Shown here: piece by piece, positions 8,215-15,052 of the stretch
How the letters are laid out: each line of letters begins with the position of its first letter
Numbering within the stretch: position 1 is the stretch's first letter
NCBI GenBank assembly: GCA_017549905.1
Contig: JAFYNC010000120.1
Span: forward strand, 1 to 15,132
Reading direction: 5' to 3'
From: Clostridia bacterium
GTDB lineage: Bacteria > Bacillota > Clostridia > Oscillospirales > Acutalibacteraceae
Length of the DNA: 15,132 nt
Made by a program: the position numbers and the translations under genes
Notes under the pieces: model-generated
Database searches by the model: none
What the model was told of the DNA's origin: nothing
Seen by the model: the letters and a program-made list of their open reading frames with translations, nothing else

Positions 8215-9078
8215 TTAAATTCCCCTTTCTGCAAAACTTAAATAATAATCCTTCATCTGTTTAGCGTCAATTGCCTGAGTACCTGCAGATTCACAAATAA
8301 AAACAGGGCTTAAGCCGTATTTATAGGTAAGCTCCATAACGGGCTCAAAATCGGGTCCGTATATCTTATCATCAAATGTCAGATGACGTTTTTCGCCACC
8401 GGTTGTATACTCGATTTTAGAAAAATGAGAGTGAAATACTTTAAGACGATCTGTTCCCAAATCATTTCTTATAACAGAGAAAATATTGTCAAAATCTTCT
8501 TTTGTTTTAAGTATTCCTAAATCTCTTGCATTAAGATGGCCAAAATCAATACAAGGTATCAAGCGTTCATCTAATTTGCAAAGTTCCATTACTTCTTCTA
8601 AAGTGCCAAGCTGATTAACCTTACCCATAGTTTCAGGACAAATATGAATATCAGAAAATCCCTCATTATCCAAGGCATTTAAAGCTAATTTCATAGTATC
8701 AATCGCTAATTCTAAAGCTTGTCCCCTTGAAATTTTACCGCAAGAGCCGGTATGAACAATAATTCTATTTCCACCCATAGCCTTAACAGCTTTTGCAGAG
8801 GCTAAAATATAATTAACAGAGTTAAGTCGCTTTTCCTCTTCAACCGATGACATAGAAATATAATAAGGTGCGTGAAGCGAAAGTTTAATATTTTTTTCTT
8901 TAGCCAAAGCGCCTAATTGCTTTGCCTTTTCTTCACCAATATTCACACCCCTACCGCATTGATACTCAAAACAGTCAAGCCCCATTTTTTCAATAAATTC
9001 GGGCACTTGTAAACTTGTTTTATAACCCATAGCAGTAAAATTATCGGGAGTACCGGCAGGACCGAATAATGCAGACAT
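8215..9078 (-). CDS. Endonuclease IV-like TIM-barrel metalloprotein
   Basis: This 287-residue cytoplasmic protein belongs to the AP-endonuclease-2 TIM-barrel superfamily, closest in layout to endonuclease IV (Nfo), a trinuclear-zinc AP endonuclease. Candidate metal ligands sit in order and near the E. coli Nfo numbering: His69 (LSLHAPY), His109 (IVHTGS), Glu149 (CPETMG), Asp178 and His181 (IDFGHLN), His216 (VFHSHFSK), His232 (KRHLTF) and Glu263 (ICESAG). The Asp that pairs with the last-but-one His in Nfo (the DRH motif) appears here as KRH, so one of nine ligands seems lost. It could be a divergent AP endonuclease or a related phosphodiesterase or isomerase of the same fold; the ligand set favours an Nfo-like metal centre. 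GGAGGAA lies 5 bases before the ATG. It is 2 bases after yqeG and abuts the ATPase gene. Confidence 0.75.
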   Translation of the reverse strand: MSALFGPAGTPDNFTAMGYKTSLQVPEFIEKMGLDCFEYQCGRGVNIGEEKAKQLGALAKEKNIKLSLHAPYYISMSSVEEEKRLNSVNYILASAKAVKAMGGNRIIVHTGSCGKISRGQALELAIDTMKLALNALDNEGFSDIHICPETMGKVNQLGTLEEVMELCKLDERLIPCIDFGHLNARDLGILKTKEDFDNIFSVIRNDLGTDRLKVFHSHFSKIEYTTGGEKRHLTFDDKIYGPDFEPVMELTYKYGLSPVFICESAGTQAIDAKQMKDYYLSFAERGI

Positions 9079-9080
9079 TC

Positions 9081-9581
9081 TTATTCCTCCGTATTTTTAA
9101 TTTTATACAGTTTAAATACAATTCTTTCAACCCAGCGCTTAAACCTAAATCCATAGGTAGTTTCAAGTTTAATCGGTGTTAAAAGAATGGTGCGAAGGCC
9201 AACTAAATTACCGCCTAAAATATCGGTAAAAATTTGGTCGCCAACAATGGCTGTATTTTTAAATTTTAAACCATACTTTTTCTTAGCCTTTAAAAATCCG
9301 TTTGGCAACGGCTTTAAACCAAGGCTTATATACTCAAGATTTATTTTTTCCGCAAACGGTTTTACCCTTGCCTCTTTAGAATTTGAAAGAACCGTTAAAA
9401 AAATACCGTTTTCTTTCATAAGTTCTAACCACTCAGGCAAACCATCGGTTAAAATTTGACCGTGATGTGTAGATAAAGTATTGTCAACATCTAAAATTAA
9501 CGAATTAATATCATATTTATTTAAAATTTGAGGTGTAATATCAGTTACACGCTCTAATTTAATTTCAGGTTTAAGTAACAT
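9081..9581 (-). CDS. YqeG-family HAD phosphatase
   Basis: This 166-residue cytoplasmic protein belongs to the HAD superfamily, subfamily IIIA, YqeG type. The motifs are complete: motif I LDVDNT (nucleophile Asp31, acid/base Asp33), motif II LSNS (65-68), the motif III lysine in GLKPLP (Lys90), and motif IV VGDQIFTD (113-120) with two acidic magnesium ligands. There is no large cap domain, as expected for this subtype. Family members are annotated as phosphatases, some acting on phosphatidylglycerophosphate, but the substrate here cannot be read from sequence. The ATG has GGAG 9 bases upstream. It lies just downstream of the rpsU terminator with no clear promoter between, so expression probably depends on read-through or an unrecognised start site. 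It is the first gene of a three-gene operon. Confidence 0.87.
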   Translation of the reverse strand: MLLKPEIKLERVTDITPQILNKYDINSLILDVDNTLSTHHGQILTDGLPEWLELMKENGIFLTVLSNSKEARVKPFAEKINLEYISLGLKPLPNGFLKAKKKYGLKFKNTAIVGDQIFTDILGGNLVGLRTILLTPIKLETTYGFRFKRWVERIVFKLYKIKNTEE

Positions 9582-9597
9582 AATTTATAACTCCAAT

Positions 9598-9626
9598 AAA
9601 AAAAGCGGTTTAATTAAACCGCTTTT
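9598..9626 (-). terminator. Intrinsic terminator of rpsU
   Basis: The perfect 26-base palindrome at 9601-9626 forms a stem on the minus strand with AATT at the loop. It is followed by an uninterrupted run of seven T (9604-9598, partly in the stem). It starts about 10 bases after the rpsU stop. It ends rpsU transcription, though the yqeG gene begins only 17 bases further on. Confidence 0.92.
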
Positions 9627-9635
9627 AATACATTA

Positions 9636-9812
9636 TTAGCGGAACTTTCTTTTACGAGCAGCTTCCGACTTCTTTTTACGCTTTACAGAGGGCTTTTCAT
9701 AGTGCTCTCTTTTGCGAACTTCTTGAATAACACCATCTTTAGCAGTCTGTCTCTTAAAACGACGTAAAGCATTATCAAGTGATTCATTTTCTTTAATTCT
9801 AACCTGACTCAT
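9636..9812 (-). CDS. rpsU: Small ribosomal subunit protein S21
   Basis: This 58-residue basic protein is the bS21 component of the 30S subunit, which sits near the mRNA exit/anti-Shine-Dalgarno region and assists initiation. It begins [21 protein letters not shown] and ends in the expected Lys/Arg-rich tail ([17 protein letters not shown]), matching the full length of the family in Firmicutes. The open frame extends 19 codons further upstream to 9869, but that part does not resemble S21. The ATG at 9812 has a near-perfect GGGAGGG (9826-9820) 7 bases away, so I chose the short form. It has its own putative promoter and a strong terminator, so it can be made as a single-gene message. Confidence 0.96.
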   Translation of the reverse strand: MSQVRIKENESLDNALRRFKRQTAKDGVIQEVRKREHYEKPSVKRKKKSEAARKRKFR

Positions 9813-9819
9813 TATAATT

Positions 9820-9868
9820 CCCTCCCTTATGCAAAATAGCAGGGGTCTTAATGTGGGGAAATTCCCCA
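9820..9868 (-). promoter_or_regulatory. Structured leader of rpsU
   Basis: In otherwise AT-rich sequence the rpsU leader carries GGGG (9867-9864), CCCC (9858-9855), a second CCCC (9845-9842) and the SD GGGAGGG (9826-9820). TGGGGAATTTCCCCA (9868-9854) forms a short hairpin. The first GGGG could pair instead with the second CCCC, and CCCT (9844-9841) can pair with AGGG of the SD. These alternative pairings are visible, but a regulatory role is inference. There is no T run, so this is not a secG terminator. Confidence 0.35.
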
Positions 9869-9877
9869 AAAGGATAT

Positions 9878-9906
9878 ATTATCCTCTTAAAGCGATAACA
9901 TTGCAA
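9878..9906 (-). promoter_or_regulatory. Putative promoter of rpsU
   Basis: On the minus strand TTGCAA (9906-9901) and GATAAT (9883-9878) are separated by 17 bases, overlapping the last codons of secG. The expected start would be near 9871, just upstream of the GC-rich hairpin of the rpsU leader. The match is moderate. Read-through from secG could also serve rpsU. Confidence 0.45.
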
Positions 9907-10127
9907 ACAATAGCAAGAACAAAGAAGAGTATTGCAACATACTTTGTCCAACGGCTTAAGAAAGCATCAAAGGTTCTTGCCTTATTCTTTGAAAGAAAAG
10001 TATCTGCTCCGCCGGAGATGGCGCCATTAATACCTGCGCGACGACCTGGTTGTAAAAGAATAGCAACAATAATTATAAGCGAAACGATTATAACTAAAAT
10101 ACCAAGTATAATTTCAATTGCGTTCAC
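9879..10127 (-). CDS. secG: Preprotein translocase subunit SecG
   Basis: SecG is the small membrane subunit of the SecYEG channel and helps SecA-driven export. The 82-residue protein has the standard plan: one membrane helix (about 5-26), the conserved LLQPG turn (24-28), a Gly-rich loop (GINGAISGGADTFL, 32-45), then a second helix (about 62-80). It starts with GTG at 10127, 6 bases after GGAGGTG (10140-10134), the strongest ribosome site around. It has its own promoter in the 105-base gap behind leuS and is followed by rpsU 66 bases downstream. Confidence 0.94.
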   Translation of the reverse strand: MNAIEIILGILVIIVSLIIIVAILLQPGRRAGINGAISGGADTFLSKNKARTFDAFLSRWTKYVAILFFVLAIVCNVIALRG

Positions 10128-10159
10128 CAGTTACACCTCCATAATGATTTGAAAAATAC

Positions 10160-10175
10160 AGTTATAGCAATAACT
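10160..10175 (-). promoter_or_regulatory. Possible 5'-terminal hairpin in the secG leader
   Basis: AGTTAT-TGCT-ATAACT forms a perfect 6-base-pair stem starting at about the predicted transcription start of secG and followed by GTATTTTTC. It is AT-rich and weak. It could protect the 5' end of the message or be chance. Confidence 0.25.
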
Positions 10176-10181
10176 TTGATT

Positions 10182-10210
10182 ATAATATCATATATTTTTT
10201 TAATTTGCAA
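10182..10210 (-). promoter_or_regulatory. Sigma-A type promoter of secG
   Basis: TTGCAA (10210-10205) is followed after 17 bases by TATTAT (10187-10182), with TG one base upstream of the -10 (TGATATTAT, an extended -10). It sits in the only sizeable gene-free gap of the window (10128-10232), which otherwise holds only AT-rich leader sequence. The expected start is near 10175, about 48 bases before the secG GTG. Confidence 0.7.
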
Positions 10211-10232
10211 CAATTATTTTTAAAAAATTCAA

Positions 10233-12644
10233 TTATTTTACTACTATATTAACTAATTTTTTAGGAACATAGAGTTCTTTTACTATGTTTTTGCCTGAAA
10301 TTTCAGCAACTATCGCCTCTTCGCTCTTAGCAAGTGCTATAGCATCAGGCGCAGAAATATTGGCATCAACATTAAGTCTTGCCCTAATTTTACCATTGAT
10401 TTGAACAACGATTTCAACAGTAGCATCAATACATTTAGCCTCATCGTATGTGGGCCATTTGGTTTCGTTAAGCATACCATCAAAGCCTGCCATTGTCCAA
10501 AGTTCTTCGGTAATATGCGGTGCAAAAGGATTAAGAAGAATTATAAATGTTTTAAATTCGTCTCTTGTTATTTTGCCGGTTGCCTGAATGGTATTATAAA
10601 GTGACATAAGCGCCGCAATAGCGGTATTCATCTTAAGTCCCTCTATATCCTCAGTTACCTTCTTTATAGTGCGGTGGAATTCAGTTTCTAACTCCTTGCG
10701 GTATCCCTCACCATCGGAAATTATATCAAATAATCCCCAAACCTTATCCAAGAAACGCTTACTACCCTTTATTGAAGACTGACTCCAAGGCGCCGCCTTC
10801 TCAAAGTCACCAATAAACATTTCATAAACACGCATTGTATCTGCGCCGTAATTATCAATAATTTCATCGGGATTAACTACATTTCCGCGAGACTTAGACA
10901 TCTTTTCGCCGTTTTCGCCGAGAATCATACCATGGCTGGTTCTCTTTGCATAAGGCTCAGCGGTAGGTACAACACCAATATCGTAAAGGAATTTATGCCA
11001 GAAACGGCTATATAAAAGGTGAAGTGTAGTATGCTCCATACCACCGTTATACCAATCAATAGGACTCCAATATTCGAGCGCCTCTTTTGATGCTAATTCT
11101 TTATCATTATGCGGGTCACAATAACGCAAGAAATACCAAGAAGAACCTGCCCACTGAGGCATTGTATCGGTTTCACGCTTAGCAGGTCCATGACAATGCG
11201 GACAAGTAGTGTTAACCCAATCGGTAATTTTTGCAAGCGGAGATTCGCCGTTGTCAGTAGGCTCATACGAATCAACATTTGGAAGCATTAAAGGCAATTC
11301 GCTTTCATCAAGCGGTACATAACCGCACTTTTCACAATATACCATAGGTATTGGCTCGCCCCAATATCTCTGACGTGAGAATACCCAATCGCGAAGCTTA
11401 TAGTTTGTTTTTACAAAGCCTAAACCTTTTTCACATAGCCATTCTTGTATTTTCTTTTTAGCATCTTCAACCGAAAGACCATTTAGGAAATCTGAATTTA
11501 CAAGCACACCGTCATTACAATCGGTATAAGCGGCTTTTTGAACATCTTCTCCGCCTTTTACAACCTCAATAATAGGAAGACCAAACTTTTTAGCAAAATC
11601 CCAGTCGCGAGTGTCGTGAGCAGGAACTGCCATAATAGCGCCTGTGCCGTAAGAAATAAGTACATAATCCGAAATAAAAATCGGAATTTCAGTGTTATTT
11701 ACCGGATTAATTGCTGTAACACCCGAAAGTTTAACACCTGATTTATCCTTAGAAAGCTCTGTACGTTCGAAATCTGATTTCTTTGCAGCTTCAACCTTAT
11801 AAGCTAAAACCTCATCATAATTTTCAATTTTATCAGCCCATTTTTCAAGCAAAGGATGCTCGGGAGACATTACCATATAAGTAGCGCCAAAAAGTGTATC
11901 GGCACGTGTGGTGAAAATCTCAAAGGTATCTCCGATATTAGTTGAGAAAGTAACCTGTGTACCGTAAGATCTGCCAATCCAGTTTCTCTGCTGAGTTTTT
12001 ACTCTTTCAATAAAGTCAACATCCTCGAGACCATCTAAAAGTTTCTCTGCATAATCGGTAATCTTAAGCATCCATTGGCTTTTTTCTTTTTGAACTACCT
12101 CGCTGCCACAACGCTCACAAACACCGTTTACAACCTCTTCATTTGCAAGCACACATTTACAAGATGTACACCAGTTAACAGCCATTTGGCTCTTATAAGC
12201 CAAACCTTTTTTGAAAAGTTGCAAGAATATCCACTGAGTCCATTTATAATATGAAGGATCGGTGGTGTTAACTTCCCTGTTCCAGTCAAAAGAAAATCCC
12301 AAAGACTTTAACTGTCTTTTAAAGTTTGCAATATTGTTTTCAGTAACAATTGACGGATGAATATGATTTTTAATAGCAAAGTTTTCAGTAGGAAGACCAA
12401 AAGCATCCCAACCCATAGGATAAAGAACATTATATCCCTGTAAACGTTTTTTACGGCAAACTATATCAATAGCAGTATAGCTACGCGGATGACCTACATG
12501 AAGACCCTGACCTGAAGGATAAGGAAATTCAACAAGTCCGTAAAACTTTGGCAAAGAATAATCGTTCTTTGCGGCAAAAGTATCGTTATCGTCCCAAATT
12601 TTTTGCCACTTTTTTTCAATAGCGCTGTAATCGTAATTTATCAT
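10233..12644 (-). CDS. leuS: Leucyl-tRNA synthetase
   Basis: This class I synthetase charges tRNA-Leu and hydrolyses mischarged products in its CP1 editing domain. At 803 residues it has normal length. Order of features: [12 protein letters not shown] with the HIGH motif at 49-52, a zinc-type CTSC...CERC pair (159-162, 176-179), the editing domain with TTRADTLFG (245-253) and AVPAHDTRD (339-347, Asp344 being the conserved editing aspartate), a second Cys cluster YCEKC...CPHC (437-440, 481-484), KMSKS (581-585), and the C-terminal anticodon-binding region ending in [16 protein letters not shown]. The ATG is preceded by AGGAGGAC, encoded in the last codons of rsfS, 3 bases after its stop. No T-box or other leader fits there, so it depends on the upstream operon. 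No strong terminator follows it. Confidence 0.98.
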   Translation of the reverse strand: MINYDYSAIEKKWQKIWDDNDTFAAKNDYSLPKFYGLVEFPYPSGQGLHVGHPRSYTAIDIVCRKKRLQGYNVLYPMGWDAFGLPTENFAIKNHIHPSIVTENNIANFKRQLKSLGFSFDWNREVNTTDPSYYKWTQWIFLQLFKKGLAYKSQMAVNWCTSCKCVLANEEVVNGVCERCGSEVVQKEKSQWMLKITDYAEKLLDGLEDVDFIERVKTQQRNWIGRSYGTQVTFSTNIGDTFEIFTTRADTLFGATYMVMSPEHPLLEKWADKIENYDEVLAYKVEAAKKSDFERTELSKDKSGVKLSGVTAINPVNNTEIPIFISDYVLISYGTGAIMAVPAHDTRDWDFAKKFGLPIIEVVKGGEDVQKAAYTDCNDGVLVNSDFLNGLSVEDAKKKIQEWLCEKGLGFVKTNYKLRDWVFSRQRYWGEPIPMVYCEKCGYVPLDESELPLMLPNVDSYEPTDNGESPLAKITDWVNTTCPHCHGPAKRETDTMPQWAGSSWYFLRYCDPHNDKELASKEALEYWSPIDWYNGGMEHTTLHLLYSRFWHKFLYDIGVVPTAEPYAKRTSHGMILGENGEKMSKSRGNVVNPDEIIDNYGADTMRVYEMFIGDFEKAAPWSQSSIKGSKRFLDKVWGLFDIISDGEGYRKELETEFHRTIKKVTEDIEGLKMNTAIAALMSLYNTIQATGKITRDEFKTFIILLNPFAPHITEELWTMAGFDGMLNETKWPTYDEAKCIDATVEIVVQINGKIRARLNVDANISAPDAIALAKSEEAIVAEISGKNIVKELYVPKKLVNIVVK

Positions 12645-12647
12645 TTT

Positions 12648-13013
12648 TCAGTCCTCCTGAGTATTATCAAGAATTTCGTTCATATCTAAAATCTCGCCGT
12701 CGCCCCACATTTTATCAAGCCCGTAAAACTCGCGTTGGTCGCGCAAGAATATATGAATAATAACCGAGCCGTAGTCAAGAGCAATCCAACCTGTAGCCTT
12801 ACCCTCAATATGATGGGGTCTGAGTCCTGCTTCTTCAAGCTTGTCTTCAACCTCATCGCAAAGTGCTCTGACCTGTGTTGAAGAAGTTGCACTGCAAATC
12901 AAAAAATACTCGCTAAGCACAGTAAGGTCTGCAATTTTTATTGCAGAAATTTCTTTTGCCTTTTTTTCGTTTAATGCGTTTGCCGCAATTTTAATTATTT
13001 CTAAGCTTTCCAT
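12648..13013 (-). CDS. rsfS: Ribosomal silencing factor RsfS
   Basis: RsfS (the Iojap/DUF143 family) binds ribosomal protein uL14 on the 50S subunit and blocks subunit joining when nutrients are short. The 121-residue protein shows the family pattern. It has an N-terminal helix, then IKIADLTVLSEYFLICSA (26-43), STQVRALCDEVEDKL, the HHIEG turn, GWIALDYGSVIIHIF, and the C-terminal REFYGLDKMWGD motif that marks the family. The ATG overlaps the yqeK stop by one base (TAATG) with GGGAGG 6 bases upstream, so the two are translationally coupled. Its own last codons carry the ribosome site for leuS. Many clostridia have a LytR-CpsA-Psr gene between yqeK and rsfS; none is present here. Confidence 0.96.
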   Translation of the reverse strand: MESLEIIKIAANALNEKKAKEISAIKIADLTVLSEYFLICSATSSTQVRALCDEVEDKLEEAGLRPHHIEGKATGWIALDYGSVIIHIFLRDQREFYGLDKMWGDGEILDMNEILDNTQED

Positions 13014-13576
13014 TATTTGCCTCCCAAAACTGCCTCGTTATAAGCACTGACAGTATCTATATGAACTGCCTTTTCCATATTAACCAAATCTGTGATAGAA
13101 AATTTCAAGGCATAAATAAACGCGTCATTAAGTGAAATGTCAACCAATCGTCTTATTTCATCAACATCATCATAATCTCGGTCACTTGACGTGAAATCTG
13201 CAAGATAGAGAATCTTAGAAGTAAGCGACATATCTGCCTTAGCAGTTGTATGATACCTTACAGCATCAAGAATCTCCTCATCATTTATACCTAAAACATA
13301 TTTTAAATAGGCTTCACCTGAAATCGCATGCCAAAGTTTTTTGGCATTTTTTTCAGTACAATTTAGCATTATACCAAAGGTTTCAAAAATTTTCAAGTGT
13401 TCCTCATCACTTGCATTTTTTGTTATATCATGCAAAAGACCTGCAAGATAACATTTTTCTTTATCTGCGCCGTATTTCTCGGCTAAACGCACTGCTTCAT
13501 CAGCAACACAAAGCGAGTGATAATACCTTTTTTCATTTAGTCTGCCTTTTAAAATTTCTTTATATTTCTCTATCAA
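13013..13576 (-). CDS. yqeK: YqeK-family HD-domain nucleotide hydrolase
   Basis: This HD-superfamily metalloenzyme is expected to split diadenosine tetraphosphate symmetrically into two ADP, based on characterised YqeK proteins. The 187 residues carry the metal ligands in order: His20, His49-Asp50 in LLHDITK, His83 (WHAISGE), His109 (RYHTTAK) and Asp127 (LADFTSSDR). The C-terminal half is helical with DISLNDAF. The start is a TTG at 13576 lying inside nadD, giving a 17-base overlap. No in-frame ATG occurs near the N-terminus, and residues 2-12 fit the family, so I accept the TTG with moderate certainty. The nadD-yqeK pair is conserved in Firmicutes, usually together with rsfS. Confidence 0.93.
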   Translation of the reverse strand: MIEKYKEILKGRLNEKRYYHSLCVADEAVRLAEKYGADKEKCYLAGLLHDITKNASDEEHLKIFETFGIMLNCTEKNAKKLWHAISGEAYLKYVLGINDEEILDAVRYHTTAKADMSLTSKILYLADFTSSDRDYDDVDEIRRLVDISLNDAFIYALKFSITDLVNMEKAVHIDTVSAYNEAVLGGK

Positions 13577-14162
13577 TATAAATTCTCTTTTCTGTTAAAA
13601 AATTAAAAACCTCAGTTGGTAACAGTGCCTTTGCCGACTTAAAATCTTTTCTGATTTTAGTTGAGGATACATTAGTTATTATTTCTTCCATAACATTAAT
13701 CTTCATACCCATTTTAGAAAAGCGGTCTACACAGTTTAAAAACTCGTTTTCATCAGTATCTGTTCTTTTAAAAACTGTAAACGAAACCTCTTTCATCAAC
13801 TGCTCGTATTTATACCATTTGTCAAAAAATACAAGCATATCCCCACCGCAAACAAAGGTAAATTCTGTATCGGGATATTTTTGTTTTAAAAGCATTACAG
13901 TATCATAAGAATAGCTTTTGCCGTTTCTCTCAAATTCAATAAGGCAAAGTTCTGCTTTAGGAAAATCTCTTGATACAATCTCACACATTTTGATACGAGC
14001 ACTGTCGTCAGCCATAAAATCGCATACCTTATGCGGCGGAATTTTATCCGGCATAATTAAAATCTTTTCAATATCATTGTCATTCTGCAAAGCTTTTAGC
14101 ATTTCGTAATGTCCAATATGAAAAGGATTAAAGGTGCCGCCGAAAATAGCAGTTAATGGCAT
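13560..14162 (-). CDS. nadD: Nicotinate-nucleotide adenylyltransferase
   Basis: NadD transfers AMP from ATP to nicotinate mononucleotide, forming deamido-NAD, a step shared by de novo and salvage NAD synthesis. The 200-residue protein shows the nucleotidyltransferase signature GGTFNPFHIGH (8-18), the PDKIPPHK segment (38-45) that contacts nicotinate mononucleotide, the conserved VCGGDMLVFFDKWY (104-117), and the C-terminal SSTKIR motif (166-171). It is full length. Its ATG overlaps the yhbY stop by one base (TAATG), and its 3' end overlaps yqeK by 17 bases. Its substrate is made by PncB, encoded elsewhere in this window in a different operon. Confidence 0.97.
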   Translation of the reverse strand: MPLTAIFGGTFNPFHIGHYEMLKALQNDNDIEKILIMPDKIPPHKVCDFMADDSARIKMCEIVSRDFPKAELCLIEFERNGKSYSYDTVMLLKQKYPDTEFTFVCGGDMLVFFDKWYKYEQLMKEVSFTVFKRTDTDENEFLNCVDRFSKMGMKINVMEEIITNVSSTKIRKDFKSAKALLPTEVFNFLTEKRIYIDREI

Positions 14163-14455
14163 TATTTCACCAGCTTAATTGTTTTATTATTCTTAGATTC
14201 TTTATAAAGTATAAAACGTGATCCAATTACCTGAACAACATCACTCTCTGTAGCTTTAGCTACTGTATCAGCAGTTTCTCTGACACTTGTAGGACATGTT
14301 TCAAGTATGCGAAGTTTTATAAGTTCTCTTGCTTCTAAAGCATCTTTTACCTGTTTTATTGTATTTTCATTTATTCCTATTTTGCCGATTTGCAAAATGG
14401 TTTCCATATCGTTAGCCATTGCACGAAGTTGTGCACGCTGTCTGCTATTAAGCAT
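14162..14455 (-). CDS. yhbY: YhbY-type CRM-domain RNA-binding protein
   Basis: This 97-residue protein is a single CRM (CRS1-YhbY) domain, a small RNA-binding fold associated with pre-50S ribosomal particles. It opens with LNSRQRAQLRAMAN, has the GxxG-type RNA-binding loop GKIG (24-27) in LQIGKIGIN, a helix ENTIKQVKDALEARELIK, then LETCP and IGSRFILYK, all in the expected order. The ATG has GAGGTG 6 bases upstream, encoded at the end of rdgB, 3 bases after that gene's stop. It sits before nadD, a common clostridial order. Confidence 0.94.
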   Translation of the reverse strand: MLNSRQRAQLRAMANDMETILQIGKIGINENTIKQVKDALEARELIKLRILETCPTSVRETADTVAKATESDVVQVIGSRFILYKESKNNKTIKLVK

Positions 14456-14458
14456 TCG

Positions 14459-15052
14459 TTACACCTCTATATATTTTCTTAGTTCTTCTTTAAAAAGTCT
14501 TAAAGCTTTACCTCTGTGGCTTATGCTATCCTTTTCCTCAGCCGATAAATGACCAAAGCAACCCTTTTCGCTAATAAACAGTGGGTCATATCCAAAACCG
14601 CAGTTGCCCGATTCCTCAAAAGCTATATGTCCGTGACATTCACCACGAACTGTAAATTGTCTGCCATCAGGAAAAACACAGGCAATAGCCGCCACATAAT
14701 AAGCGGTGCGCTTTTCCATTGGTACTCCATCGAGTTCTTTTAATATTTTTTTATTATTATCGTCATCATTACCGTGACCTCCCGAATATCTTGCAGAATA
14801 TATACCGGGAGCGCCGTTTAAATAATCAACACAAATTCCCGAATCATCGGCAACGCTTATATAACCTGTTTCTTTAAGTCCCGCTTTTGCTTTAATAAGG
14901 GCATTTTCCTCAAAGGTTGTTCCGTCCTCAACCACATCGGTAAGCGGTTTTTCTAAATCTTTTTCAGAAACCACTGTAAATCCCATTGGTTCTAAAATAC
15001 GGCTTAATTCTACAAGCTTTTTTTGATTTTTAGTAGCAATAAATACTTTCAT
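14459..15052 (-). CDS. rdgB: XTP/dITP pyrophosphatase (Ham1/RdgB family)
   Basis: This housecleaning enzyme hydrolyses non-canonical purine triphosphates (XTP, dITP, ITP) to monophosphates, keeping them out of DNA and RNA. The 197-residue protein is full length, with ATKNQKK (6-12), the FEENALIKA helix with Glu49, ADDSGICVDYLNGAPGIYSARY (68-89), GFGYDPLF (152-159) and SHRGKA (178-183), all standard nucleotide and magnesium contacts. Residues 93-100 form a run (HGNDDDNN) typical of the variable loop. The ATG overlaps the ftsY stop by 4 bases (ATGA), so the genes are probably translationally coupled. Confidence 0.97.
   Translation of the reverse strand: MKVFIATKNQKKLVELSRILEPMGFTVVSEKDLEKPLTDVVEDGTTFEENALIKAKAGLKETGYISVADDSGICVDYLNGAPGIYSARYSGGHGNDDDNNKKILKELDGVPMEKRTAYYVAAIACVFPDGRQFTVRGECHGHIAFEESGNCGFGYDPLFISEKGCFGHLSAEEKDSISHRGKALRLFKEELRKYIEV

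Noticed and set aside
9601..9626. A 26-base perfect palindrome as a possible operator
   Set aside because: Its position after the rpsU stop and the T run on the minus strand fit an intrinsic terminator better.
9811..9816. TATAAT overlapping the rpsU start codon
   Set aside because: It would start transcription inside the coding region, has no matching -35, and lies in the normal spacer between ribosome site and start.
9813..9869. A longer 77-residue version of rpsU
   Set aside because: The extra 19 residues do not resemble S21, and the best Shine-Dalgarno site belongs to the ATG at 9812.
12645..12660. T-box leader for leuS (and likewise for argS at 4264)
   Set aside because: Both genes start within 3 bases of the preceding gene, leaving no space for a leader. 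No T-box-like sequence was seen.
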